This document shows positions 51,995-61,164 of a stretch of 64,000 nucleotides of DNA, piece by piece; the stretch's first letter is position 1; each line of letters opens with the position of its first letter. The stretch covers positions 313,102 through 377,101 of the forward strand of contig NZ_JAGYPG010000004.1 in NCBI RefSeq assembly GCF_018343625.1. Reading direction: 5' to 3'. The translations under genes and the position numbers were made by a program. Under the pieces are notes generated by a model. That model did not search any database. It saw only the letters and a program-made list of their open reading frames with translations, and was not told the DNA's origin. Source of the DNA: Lederbergia citri (GTDB taxonomy: Bacteria > Bacillota > Bacilli > Bacillales > Bacillaceae_C).

Positions 51995-52894
51995 TTGAAA
52001 AAATATTTATTAAAAGCATATTATAAAATCCCTATAATAAAAAAAAGGATGATCATTCTATTTAATAGAATGATATTTTTTTTATTGAAACCTCCTTCTG
52101 TAAAATCGACTGATGAAAGCTTAAATTTTATTATTAATAATAATTGTTCGATAAGCAGATTTGGTGATGGAGAGTTTTACCTTATGAATGGAGATAATTT
52201 GCGATTTCAACCATATTCTAAGGAATTAAGTTTCAGATTAAAGGAAATCATTAGGAGCAACCAAAATAATCACGCAGTTTTTATTCCTAATATTTTTGAA
52301 GACATCAATTGGTGTACAGATAAATCAAGGAGTTACTGGACTAATTATTTAAATTTAAATCGTTTTAAAATCTATAAACTGCTTGAAAAAAACAAACAAT
52401 ATTATGATTCATTAGTAACACGCTTATATATAGACCATAAAGACAAGAGTATGACAGAGAGGCGTTTCAGGTTATTTAAAGAGTTATGGGAAAAACAAGA
52501 TATCGTTATTGTTGAAGGAGAACAAAGCAGGCTAGGAATAGGCAATGATTTATTTAATAATGCAAAATCCATTAAAAGAATACTATGTCCAGCTACAAAT
52601 GCGTTCGCTAATTATGATCAAATTTTAGGAGAAGTAAAAAAACAAAATAAATCAAAATTGATATTGATTGCACTTGGTCCAACTGCTACCGTGTTAGCTT
52701 ATGATTTAGCACTTAGTGGTTATCGGGCATTAGATATTGGACACATCGATATTGAATATGAATGGTTTTTAAATAAAGCTATCGAAAAGGAACCAGTTAA
52801 AAGCAAGTATGTTGGCGAGGTTGTAAATGGAAGGAATGTTTATTCTATAAATGACTCTAGATACGAAAGTGAAATTATTTCTAGGATCGTTTGA
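51995..52894 (+). CDS. GT-D fold glycosyltransferase (DUF1792 type)
   Basis: A 299-residue protein. CSISRFGDGEFYLMNGDNLR near residue 52 and IALGPTATVLAYDLALSGYR followed by ALDIGHIDIEYEW are the marks of the GT-D domain described for DUF1792 in streptococcal Fap1/PsrP glycosylation. A basic, hydrophobic N-terminal part may touch the membrane. The TTG start at 51995 has AAGGGGAAAG upstream. It transfers a sugar from a nucleotide donor; the acceptor here is unknown. Confidence 0.85.
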   Translation: MKKYLLKAYYKIPIIKKRMIILFNRMIFFLLKPPSVKSTDESLNFIINNNCSISRFGDGEFYLMNGDNLRFQPYSKELSFRLKEIIRSNQNNHAVFIPNIFEDINWCTDKSRSYWTNYLNLNRFKIYKLLEKNKQYYDSLVTRLYIDHKDKSMTERRFRLFKELWEKQDIVIVEGEQSRLGIGNDLFNNAKSIKRILCPATNAFANYDQILGEVKKQNKSKLILIALGPTATVLAYDLALSGYRALDIGHIDIEYEWFLNKAIEKEPVKSKYVGEVVNGRNVYSINDSRYESEIISRIV

Positions 52895-53014
52895 ATTTAT
52901 GTTCTTACCTTAAAGATAAGGGCATTAATGTTTTCGTAATAGAGAGATAGGACGTTGTTTTGAAGTATGGTTATTACTTCAATAAATTTTAAAATAATTA
53001 AGGGTGAATTATTA

Positions 53015-54211
53015 ATGAGCAAGCTTCCAAAGAAAATAGGGAAAATTAAGTCTATTATATATGAATATATGTACTGGAAACTTTACTGGAAAAGGTTTTA
53101 TATGGACTTAATAAATAAGGTAGATGCCGAAGATAAAAGTAGTAAATTTGATTATGAGTTACCCTACATTAATAAACCAGGCATTGCTTTTTCATTTGAT
53201 GATAGTTTTAGAGTAAATCAATGGATGAAATACGGGAAAGAGATCTTCGGATATTATGATGTTAAAGTAACATTTAATATTAATGCATTTCATCATTTTG
53301 AAGGAAATAGAGAGCATACACAGAAGGAAATTGATATGTTATTAGAATTACAGTCTTATGGTCACGAAATAGCCCATCATGGCTTTAATCATCAACGTGC
53401 TGATCAGTATTCTAAGGAAAAAGGTTTGTCAAAATGGATAGATGATGAAATAGAAGCGATGCTTGATTGGATGAAAAAACAAAAACATTCTAAAACAAAT
53501 GAGAAATTTAAAAATCCAGTTTCCTTTGCGTTTCCATATGCTGAAAGTAACGAGGCAACAATTGAAGAATTAGTACCAAAATATTTTAAAATTGTAAGAG
53601 GGCATTTATATGATAAATATTTATTACCATTCGACCATACTGGTTTTGCGGCCTCTATTTGTGCAGATAGCCTTTATTTGCATAATACCAAGTATATAAA
53701 AAAAATAATGAAAGCAGCAAAACAAGCGGGGAGTAACCTAATCATTATGTGTCATTCAATATTGCCTGAAAATATTAACTGGGATGAGTTCGGTTGGGGA
53801 GATGAATCAAATGCTGCTGGTGAGTGGAGGATCTCACCTAAAGTTATTCAAGAAATTATTGATGAAGCGAAGAAAATAGGTATGGAATTTTATACTACTT
53901 CAGAAATAGCAGGTGTAGCAACTTTTATTGACCCTAATTTAGAGAGATGTGTAAGGAAAAAGATTTTGAATCCGCTTGACCGTTGGATTTCTATATCGGA
54001 ATTAGGCAAGATTAAAGAACTTGATCTTAGTAGTCAAAACATCTCTAATTTAGATGGTATACAATATTTTACCAACTTGGAAAGATTGGACTTAAGTAAT
54101 AATAATATTGCTGATTTTAGGTTAATCGAGAAGCTTAGCAAGTTAAAAGTGATTAATATTAATAATAACCCAAGATCTTTTAGTACATCAGGCTCATTGG
54201 TGGCGAGGTGA
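53015..54211 (+). CDS. polysaccharide-deacetylase-fold protein with C-terminal leucine-rich repeats, paralogue
   Basis: A 398-residue paralogue of the gene at 38883. It shares GIAFSFDDSFRVNQW, GHEIAHHGFNHQRADQY, FAFPYAESNE, MCHSILPENI and the linker EFYTTSEIAGVATFIDPNLE. The C-terminal repeats are IKELDLSSQNISNLDGIQYF and LERLDLSNNNIADFRLIE. It ends without the hydrophobic tail of the first copy. ATG 53015 follows AAGGGTGA; an in-frame start at 52967 lacks a site. No signal peptide. Function unknown beyond the fold. Confidence 0.78.
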   Translation: MSKLPKKIGKIKSIIYEYMYWKLYWKRFYMDLINKVDAEDKSSKFDYELPYINKPGIAFSFDDSFRVNQWMKYGKEIFGYYDVKVTFNINAFHHFEGNREHTQKEIDMLLELQSYGHEIAHHGFNHQRADQYSKEKGLSKWIDDEIEAMLDWMKKQKHSKTNEKFKNPVSFAFPYAESNEATIEELVPKYFKIVRGHLYDKYLLPFDHTGFAASICADSLYLHNTKYIKKIMKAAKQAGSNLIIMCHSILPENINWDEFGWGDESNAAGEWRISPKVIQEIIDEAKKIGMEFYTTSEIAGVATFIDPNLERCVRKKILNPLDRWISISELGKIKELDLSSQNISNLDGIQYFTNLERLDLSNNNIADFRLIEKLSKLKVININNNPRSFSTSGSLVAR

Positions 54212-54325
54212 AAAATAGATCGATAGCGTTATCGCTGCCAACTAAACATAATAGTAGGATATACAGTGTTTTCAGAATAGTGGGAATTTATTGGTTTAAA
54301 AGCTGTTCATCAAGGAGGAAAAAAC

Positions 54326-55486
54326 TTGAACGGAAGATTTGATCAACTTGATTCAGTAAGAGGGTTAGCTGCATTAACAGTTATGGTTGGTCATACTGTT
54401 AATATAACGCCGACTTACTTATTTTCGGTATTAATTGCTGGTTCGCCATTTAAAGTACTAATAAATGGGCATTCTGCAGTTCTTCTATTTTTTGTTTTAA
54501 GTGGATTTGTTTTATCCTTACCGTTATTAAATGGAAGACCCATTAATTATCCAATATTTGTAAGGAGGAGAATTCTAAGAATCTATATGCCATACTTAGT
54601 TTCAATAATCCTATCAATCATTTTGTCACTCATATTATCAAGAGGTGGGATTAGTGATTTGAGTCATTGGTTTAATCTTACATGGACTACTAAAATCAGC
54701 ATACCAATATTATTTGAGCACTTGCTTTTAATTGGTAATATTCACTCAGATGTGTTTAATAACGTTATTTGGTCATTAGTCCATGAAATGAGAATATCAT
54801 TAATTTTCCCGTTAGTTTATTTTGTTGTTAAGAAATGTAATTGGAAATATAGTATTCTCATTGGTTTCTTTTTATCTTTATTTTCCATTCTTAATGACCA
54901 TTTTGGCTTTCAAGTTAGCAACGGTTATTTTACTACATATTGGGATTCGTTACATTACACTTCCATGTTTATATTTGGAGGTGTGATAGCGAAACACTTA
55001 AAAGATATTATGATCATGTATCGTAAAATATCCAAGCTTAATAAGTGGATATTGTTACTATCCGCTTTCGTTTTTTATAATTATCCCGGGGCAGGTTTGA
55101 GATTATTAAGTCTCATTAATTTTACTTATCCAGGGAGAGTTGTTATGGATTATACTGCATGTTTAGGGGCGGTTTTATTTATTATTATCGCATTAGGATC
55201 TGAAAAGATAACAAATATATTGATGTTTAAACCAATAAATTTTATAGGAAAGATATCTTATAGCATATACCTATACCATCTTATTGTTCTCCTAAGTTTA
55301 ACATACTTACTATATGGTTTAGTTCCGATGTGGGTAATTTTTCTATTGACTATAGTAGTGACAATCTGTGTTTCAACACTAGCTTATTATTTCGTGGAAG
55401 AGCCATTTATGAAGTTAGGTAAAAAAATCTCAAATAAACAAAAAATACAAGAAAGAACGAATACATTAAATCAACATGTTTCTTAA
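54326..55486 (+). CDS. OafA/YrhL-type membrane acyltransferase
   Basis: A 386-residue protein with about ten hydrophobic helices. RFDQLDSVRGLAALTVMVGH carries the RGLA motif and catalytic-type His, FFVLSGFVLSLPL and RRILRIYMPYL are the family R-x-R-I-xP-x-Y block, and YSIYLYHLIVLLSLTYLL is near the end. The family O-acetylates extracellular or lipid-linked glycans. The TTG start at 54326 has AAGGAGG upstream. Likely decorates the exopolysaccharide. Confidence 0.9.
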   Translation: MNGRFDQLDSVRGLAALTVMVGHTVNITPTYLFSVLIAGSPFKVLINGHSAVLLFFVLSGFVLSLPLLNGRPINYPIFVRRRILRIYMPYLVSIILSIILSLILSRGGISDLSHWFNLTWTTKISIPILFEHLLLIGNIHSDVFNNVIWSLVHEMRISLIFPLVYFVVKKCNWKYSILIGFFLSLFSILNDHFGFQVSNGYFTTYWDSLHYTSMFIFGGVIAKHLKDIMIMYRKISKLNKWILLLSAFVFYNYPGAGLRLLSLINFTYPGRVVMDYTACLGAVLFIIIALGSEKITNILMFKPINFIGKISYSIYLYHLIVLLSLTYLLYGLVPMWVIFLLTIVVTICVSTLAYYFVEEPFMKLGKKISNKQKIQERTNTLNQHVS

Positions 55487-55547
55487 CATTAAAATTAAAA
55501 ATTAGATAAAAAGCTAATATAGTTTTTATTTAAAGGAATGAAACATT

Positions 55548-57761
55548 GTGAAAAGCTGGTTCAAGGTTCTTTCAACCTTTATTCTTATTTGTGGTATTTT
55601 TATGATATTCAAAGTCCAAGGTAGTCAAAAAAACGAGTATGACAGAAAAAATGATGATTCAGCTTTTATGTCATCTCAAGATTCACTACATTTAGATAAA
55701 ATCATTGAGAAAACTTTCCCAACAAACAATGAAGAAAATGTTTATTCTTTAGAACTTAAAAAGTGGAGAATATCCAACGATGGAACACATCCCAAGGAAA
55801 CAACAAAAGGATTGAATGATGCAATAAAATGGGCGCAAAAAGAAGGTTATACAACGTTTTATGTTCCTCCAGGCACCTATTTAATTTGCAAGGGTAAAGA
55901 GGAGGATGATACCGAAGCAAGAATCAATTTAGTTTCAAATATGACTTTTCTTTTAGATGAAAAAGCAATCATTCAAAAAGAATCGAATGGTTTCGAAATA
56001 TATTCCACTTTATTTCTAGATTCGGAGGTTGAAAACGTTAGAATAAAAGGCGGAACAATACGCGGAGATCGAGAAACTCATGATTATTCCCAAAAAGGTG
56101 AACATACAGGTGGATCACATGAATGGGGAAACGGGATTGATACTGCAGGTGCTCAAAATATTGAAATAAATGGGGTTAAGATAGAAAAATTTACCGGAGA
56201 TGGAATTGAGATTGGTGGCACGACAATATACGGGAATTATATAACTGAAGAAGATATCGAAATCGGGGGAATTGATGAGAATGGTAAATTAATTCCAACG
56301 AAGGGGAAAGTCAGAACCAAAAATAATGAAATAGCAAACTTTAATAATCCCATCTATAAAAATCCGCACTACCGTAATATTATGATGTGGCTTCCAGAGG
56401 GCGTCGATGGAAATTATGATATCTTCTTTTATCGGAAGGATCATAGTTTAATTCGGGCAGAACGTGATCTGCATTTTAATTCGACCTGGGGGTACTCTGA
56501 AATACCGGAAGATGCAGTCTATTTTAGGGCAGTTTTTAATAGTGATTCAAAGAATAATATTATAGTAAATAGAATGACGGTTGCGATAACCAAAAATATA
56601 ACAATAACAAATTGTGAAATTGGCTACAACAGAAGACAAGGTATTACAGTCGGGGCATCGGATGGAGTAAATATTGTGAATAACAAAATTCATAATACGA
56701 ACGGTACAGCTCCTGAAAGTGGAATCGATATAGAACCTGGATTTTATCCTGCAATTAACACGAATATTAAAGGAAATCAATTCTTGAATAATACGATTCA
56801 TATGGTTTTTGCATATGGGGGGAATGCACTAATTGAAGAGAACTATTTTGGACCAAATGTAAAAGATGGAATCGGATTTTCGATTAATCCTGCTTACTAT
56901 GGTGCTACTGTAAAAAACAATACGTTTGATCATACAGATTTTACTACATGGGGTAATACTAACTATAGTAATAATACATTGTTATCAAGTTTGGCCGTTT
57001 TTGAAGGAGGTACGGATGTAATAGTACATGGAGTTGAAGGCATTGATTCAAGTATATCTTTCAATCAAACAGTCAATGGAGGTATAAAAGCAGATAATAT
57101 TACACTCAGTTCAACAAATAAAAGTGACATAAATGGTGGTATTTATGTTTATGGGAAACAAATTCATTTAAAAGATGTAACATTGACAGGTAGTAATGTA
57201 CTAAGTGGAGATGGAAATAATGCTAGTATTTACGATAATGTAAAGTTTAATAATACAGTGGAAATGAATTTAGCTCTTGGTACGTATAAAGATTGTTATT
57301 CGATTAATGGTTTATTTTCATTAAATGTTGCTGGTAAAATAGTTTTGGAAAACTGTAAATTTGAGGATACGACATTTTATACGTATAATACCGAAACCGA
57401 AGCTGCTTTCTATCATTCAACATTTGAAAATGAAAAAATTGAAGGGCCAATTATTTTAGCTCTTGAAGCTAAAAAGGTAAATGTTCTATACAATAAATTT
57501 AATGTTAACTTAGCAGAAGATCCGAACTCAATTATTCAAATAGGAAGAGATGCATCTGAACATGACCCTACAAAAGTATTCAATAGCACAATAAAAGGAA
57601 ATACTTTTATTTCGAAACAATCTTTGATAGGGATTGATACAATAAATGGAGGAATAGGATCATTTCCATATCTTATTGAGGATAATACTTTGACTAATGT
57701 AAAACTCAACTTAAAAGAAAATGATGTTAATAGGAATAATCGAATAAATAAGAAAAAATGA
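55548..57761 (+). CDS. secreted right-handed beta-helix protein, pectate-lyase-like
   Basis: A 737-residue protein. A signal peptide or anchor (FKVLSTFILICGIFMIFKV) is followed by DAIKWAQKEGYTTFYVPPGTY, the entry of the pectate-lyase-3-like fold, then many coils with N-x-I/V-x-N patterns (FTGDGIEIGG, ITITNCEIGYNRRQGITVG, ESGIDIEPG). A non-helical insert at about 255-345 (MMWLPEGVDGNYDIFFYR) looks like a small beta sandwich. Such proteins in eps operons are lyases, epimerases or hydrolases acting on the polymer outside the cell. GTG start after AAAGGAATG. Last gene of the main locus before a terminator. Confidence 0.85.
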   Translation: MKSWFKVLSTFILICGIFMIFKVQGSQKNEYDRKNDDSAFMSSQDSLHLDKIIEKTFPTNNEENVYSLELKKWRISNDGTHPKETTKGLNDAIKWAQKEGYTTFYVPPGTYLICKGKEEDDTEARINLVSNMTFLLDEKAIIQKESNGFEIYSTLFLDSEVENVRIKGGTIRGDRETHDYSQKGEHTGGSHEWGNGIDTAGAQNIEINGVKIEKFTGDGIEIGGTTIYGNYITEEDIEIGGIDENGKLIPTKGKVRTKNNEIANFNNPIYKNPHYRNIMMWLPEGVDGNYDIFFYRKDHSLIRAERDLHFNSTWGYSEIPEDAVYFRAVFNSDSKNNIIVNRMTVAITKNITITNCEIGYNRRQGITVGASDGVNIVNNKIHNTNGTAPESGIDIEPGFYPAINTNIKGNQFLNNTIHMVFAYGGNALIEENYFGPNVKDGIGFSINPAYYGATVKNNTFDHTDFTTWGNTNYSNNTLLSSLAVFEGGTDVIVHGVEGIDSSISFNQTVNGGIKADNITLSSTNKSDINGGIYVYGKQIHLKDVTLTGSNVLSGDGNNASIYDNVKFNNTVEMNLALGTYKDCYSINGLFSLNVAGKIVLENCKFEDTTFYTYNTETEAAFYHSTFENEKIEGPIILALEAKKVNVLYNKFNVNLAEDPNSIIQIGRDASEHDPTKVFNSTIKGNTFISKQSLIGIDTINGGIGSFPYLIEDNTLTNVKLNLKENDVNRNNRINKKK

Positions 57762-57767
57762 TCAGTT

Positions 57768-57810
57768 AGCATAGCTATTATGAAAAGCTATTGCTTTTTT
57801 TTTTTTTTTT
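57768..57810 (+). terminator. terminator at the end of the main polysaccharide locus
   Basis: AGCATAGCT pairs with AGCTATTGCT (one bulge) around ATTATGAAA, followed by a run of 16 T. A G and nine A come next, so the T run could also pair with the A run. The following gap up to 57976 shows no gene and probably holds a promoter. Confidence 0.85.
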
Positions 57811-57976
57811 GAAAAAAAAATTTTGAAATAAATCGTTGTATTGTGCTTATTTTTAAAAATCTAAAAATATGGCATAAGGAAATAAATATATTAACGAGTT
57901 GATTGTCGAGAAATAGTAGATACAACTACAAAAACTGAAAAAAAATAATGGGTTCATTATTAATGGAGGATTTTCA

Positions 57977-59260
57977 ATGGAATCAGTTATTCATTCAGAA
58001 CTCGGAAATAACAAGTTGAATTATGATTTAATCCATCAGCTGGGGGAGAATTTCGGCTCATCCTATTATTTATTAAATGTAAATAAACTGAGAGAGAATT
58101 ATCAAAAAATCGAAAAGGCATTTAAAAGTAGGTATGCAAACTTCATCATCGGTTATTCCTATAAAACAAACTACCTCCCGTATTTATGTAAAGAATTATC
58201 AAAAATAGGAGCGTATGCAGAAGTTGTATCAAGATTAGAGTACGATTTGGCAATTAAAATTGGAGAAAACCCAAAAAGGATCATATTTAACGGACCTCTA
58301 AAAAGTAAGGAAGATATTTACTATGCATTAAATAATGAGAGTCTAATTAACATTGATTCAATGTACGAGGTAGATTTTGTTAAAGAGTATGCATTAAATA
58401 ATCAAAACAAAGAAATAAAAATTGGATTAAGAGTTAACTTTGATATTTCACTAGGTGGAGTTAGTACTTTACAAGAAGGATATGAAATAAGTAGATTTGG
58501 AATTTGTGTAGAAAATGGAAACTTCAATGCCATTCTTAAGGAACTTCTATCTGTGAAAAATATAAAAATAATCGGCTTGCATGGTCATTTTTCTACAAGA
58601 AATAGAAGCTTACAGACATATGAGTTTATTACACAAACACTTTGTAACTTAGCAAAAGAAAGCTTACTAGAGACATTGGAATATATAGATATTGGTGGCG
58701 GGATATATGGTGAATTACCTGATTTATTTAATATTGCTGCGCCAACATTTGATCAATATGCAGAAACAATATGTAAAGTTATGAACCGAGAATTTCGACA
58801 TTTTTCCAAAAAACCTAATCTAATATTAGAGCCCGGTATTTCAATGGTGGCCAATACCTTTATTTTTATTGCAAAAGTAATAGAAGTAAAAAAGGTAAGG
58901 AATAAAAACTTTGTGTTAGTAGATGGAAGTGTTCACAATGTAAAACCAACTATGCATAAGAATAACCTACCTATGAGAGTAGTTAGGAAAAGCAAGAAAA
59001 TTATAGAGAATGAAGACTTTCATATTGTTGGATATACATGTATGGAGAAAGATTATTTAGCTCACAATGTGTGCGATTTTCTACCTGAAAGGGACGATTA
59101 TATTATTTTTGAAAATGTAGGAGCGTATACAATTGTCTTTAATCCTCCATTTATTAAAGAGCGTCCTGGGATTGTTGCAATGGATAATGATATTTTTTGT
59201 TCAGTTAGAAAGAAGGAAACATTAAGACAATTTTTTAATGAGGAAATTTATTGCTTTTAA
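57977..59260 (+). CDS. PLP-dependent decarboxylase, LysA/ornithine-decarboxylase (fold type III) family
   Basis: A 427-residue alanine-racemase-fold enzyme. The PLP lysine is in GYSYKTNYLPYLCKEL, then AEVVSRLEYDLA, GLHGHFSTRNRS (His stacking on PLP), IDIGGGIYGELPDLF (phosphate binding) and LEPGISMVANTF. The substrate-specific C-terminal part is diverged from diaminopimelate decarboxylase: CMEKDYLAHN holds the likely catalytic Cys. The next gene encodes an ATP-grasp ligase, so the pair may make and attach an amine or amino acid. GGAGG precedes the ATG. Confidence 0.83.
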   Translation: MESVIHSELGNNKLNYDLIHQLGENFGSSYYLLNVNKLRENYQKIEKAFKSRYANFIIGYSYKTNYLPYLCKELSKIGAYAEVVSRLEYDLAIKIGENPKRIIFNGPLKSKEDIYYALNNESLINIDSMYEVDFVKEYALNNQNKEIKIGLRVNFDISLGGVSTLQEGYEISRFGICVENGNFNAILKELLSVKNIKIIGLHGHFSTRNRSLQTYEFITQTLCNLAKESLLETLEYIDIGGGIYGELPDLFNIAAPTFDQYAETICKVMNREFRHFSKKPNLILEPGISMVANTFIFIAKVIEVKKVRNKNFVLVDGSVHNVKPTMHKNNLPMRVVRKSKKIIENEDFHIVGYTCMEKDYLAHNVCDFLPERDDYIIFENVGAYTIVFNPPFIKERPGIVAMDNDIFCSVRKKETLRQFFNEEIYCF

Positions 59261-59294
59261 TAATTAAAAAGACATTAATGAAAGGGAATGTTTC

Positions 59295-60308
59295 ATGAAT
59301 ATATTAATTTGTAGTGTTGGACGGAGAGTTAAATTGATACAATATTTTAAAGAAGAACTTCACAAAATCAATGGAAAAATTATAGCGGTTGATTGTGATC
59401 CTACTGCCCCTGCATTGTCATATGCCGATTCTTTTGAGATTGTTCCTCGAATTATACACCCAAATTATGTTCAACATATAAAAGATTTGTGCGCTAAATA
59501 TGATATAAAAGGTGTCTTATCTCTCATTGATCCTGAACTATCGTTATTGTCGAGACATAAAAATGATTTTGAAAAAGAAAATATATCTATCATTGTTTCA
59601 GATAAAGATATTGTCGATATTTGCTTCGATAAATATTTAACGTACCAATTTTTAAAAGACCATGATATTCCCTGTGTGCAAACGTATTATTATATGGATA
59701 TGGTAAGAGAAGATATAAATAGTGGAAGATTAAATTTTCCATTATTAATAAAGCCAAGATGTGGTAGTGCTAGTTTAGGGATATACAAGGTAAACAATAT
59801 AAATGACTTGGAATTTTTCCTTAAAGACAACGAAGAATTAGTCGTCCAACCATTCATCAATGGTGACGAATATGGGGTTGATTGCTATATTGATCTTGTA
59901 TCTAAGGAAAACACGAATATATTCATGAAGAGAAAAATTTCAATGAGGGCTGGAGAAACAGATAAGTCTATAGCTGTAAAAGACCCAGAATTAAAACAAT
60001 TAATTCAACAACTTATTCATATTCTTAAACCATTAGGACCTATTGATGTTGATTGTTTTAAAACAAAAGATGGCTATATCATTTCTGAAATTAATCCTAG
60101 ATTTGGTGGAGGTTATGTTCATGCGCATGAAATGGGCCAAAATTTCGTTGGAAATATTATAAATAATTTGAATGGTAATTCGAATTTATTAATTGAAGAT
60201 AATTATCAGGAAGGAACGACGCTAGTAAAATACGATCATTTTATTATTCATAATTCAAGCGATTCACTAATCTCTTCAGTAGACAACGAGTTAAAATTAC
60301 AGATATGA
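59295..60308 (+). CDS. ATP-grasp ligase, CarB/PylC-like
   Basis: A 337-residue ATP-grasp protein. The N-terminal MNILICSVGRRVKLIQYF and IIAVDCDPTAPALSYAD match the CarB-like preATP-grasp domain, FPLLIKPRCGSASLGIYKV is the ATP loop, VVQPFINGDEYGVDCYIDL follows, and EINPRFGGGYVHAHEMG carries the magnesium ligands. It forms an amide or similar bond from a carboxylate and an amine through an acyl phosphate. GAAAGGGAATG lies before the ATG. Substrates unknown; likely linked to the decarboxylase encoded before it. Confidence 0.85.
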   Translation: MNILICSVGRRVKLIQYFKEELHKINGKIIAVDCDPTAPALSYADSFEIVPRIIHPNYVQHIKDLCAKYDIKGVLSLIDPELSLLSRHKNDFEKENISIIVSDKDIVDICFDKYLTYQFLKDHDIPCVQTYYYMDMVREDINSGRLNFPLLIKPRCGSASLGIYKVNNINDLEFFLKDNEELVVQPFINGDEYGVDCYIDLVSKENTNIFMKRKISMRAGETDKSIAVKDPELKQLIQQLIHILKPLGPIDVDCFKTKDGYIISEINPRFGGGYVHAHEMGQNFVGNIINNLNGNSNLLIEDNYQEGTTLVKYDHFIIHNSSDSLISSVDNELKLQI

Positions 60309-60342
60309 TAAATGGTAAACATTTGAAATGAGGTATAAATCA

Positions 60343-61059
60343 ATGAAACTAGCCTTTCTATCAGATATCCATGGAAACGCCGTCGCGCTGGAGGCCGTTT
60401 TACAGGATATCAAGGAAAAAAATGTTGATAAGATTTATGTTTTAGGAGATATATGCTACCGTGGTCCTGAGCCGAAGCGATCTCTTGAATTGGTGCAGTC
60501 TTTAAATTGTGATGTCATCAAAGGTAATGCTGATGAATGGATTGTTAGAGGTGTGAGTCAAGGAGAGGTTCCGGACCAGGCGTTGGACATGATGAATAGA
60601 GAGCGAGATTGGATTTATTCGCAACTTGATCAGGATAGTATAGACTATTTGGAAATGCTGCCAATGGAATTAATGATTGAATCAAAAGGTATGAAGATTC
60701 ATGCTTTCCATGCAACTCCTAATAGTTTGTTTGAAATTGTACCACCATTTGAAAGTGATGAATTTTTAACCACTAAATTCATGCAAAACGAGGCAGACTT
60801 TTATATTTACGCCCATATTCATAAGCCATATATTCGGTACATTAACGGTAAGTGTGTAATAAACATCGGGAGTGTAGGACTTCCTTTTGATGGTATAAAA
60901 AAATCCTCATACGCGTTAATAGATATTACAGATAACGATTTTCAAACTACTATTGTCAGGGTTCCATTTAATACAGATAAGGTTATTCAACAATACAAGG
61001 AATATAACTATCCAAATGCAGAAGTTTTGAGCAATATTTTAAAAAACGCAAAAATATAA
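60343..61059 (+). CDS. calcineurin-like metallophosphoesterase
   Basis: A 238-residue phosphoesterase of the YfcE/ApaH-like class: FLSDIHGNAVALEAVLQDI (D-x-H), VLGDICYRGPEPKRS (GD), KGNADEW (GN[H/A]D), HAFHATPNS (H) and YAHIHKPYIR (GHTH variant, with Ala for Gly). These bind two metals and cleave phosphodiesters or phosphomonoesters. ATG 60343 follows GAGGTATA; an in-frame ATG at 60328 is less likely. Closes the three-gene group; a terminator follows. Confidence 0.88.
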   Translation: MKLAFLSDIHGNAVALEAVLQDIKEKNVDKIYVLGDICYRGPEPKRSLELVQSLNCDVIKGNADEWIVRGVSQGEVPDQALDMMNRERDWIYSQLDQDSIDYLEMLPMELMIESKGMKIHAFHATPNSLFEIVPPFESDEFLTTKFMQNEADFYIYAHIHKPYIRYINGKCVINIGSVGLPFDGIKKSSYALIDITDNDFQTTIVRVPFNTDKVIQQYKEYNYPNAEVLSNILKNAKI

Positions 61060-61062
61060 CTG

Positions 61063-61094
61063 AGAGAAGGATTATATCACCTTCTCTTTTTTTT
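61063..61094 (+). terminator. rho-independent terminator after the phosphoesterase gene
   Basis: AGAGAAGG pairs with CCTTCTCT around ATTATATCA, followed by a run of T to 61094. A nearly identical stem is found at 62413. Confidence 0.93.
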
Positions 61095-61164
61095 TCTTCT
61101 TGTTTAGGAAGTTGCTACAGACTGATTTTTTTACATAATGTTTATCAAGAATTGAATCTTTTTA

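Noticed and set aside
57795..57820. T16-G-A9 tract as a phase-variable slippage site
   Set aside because: It lies outside any reading frame, directly after a terminator stem, so length changes would not switch a gene.
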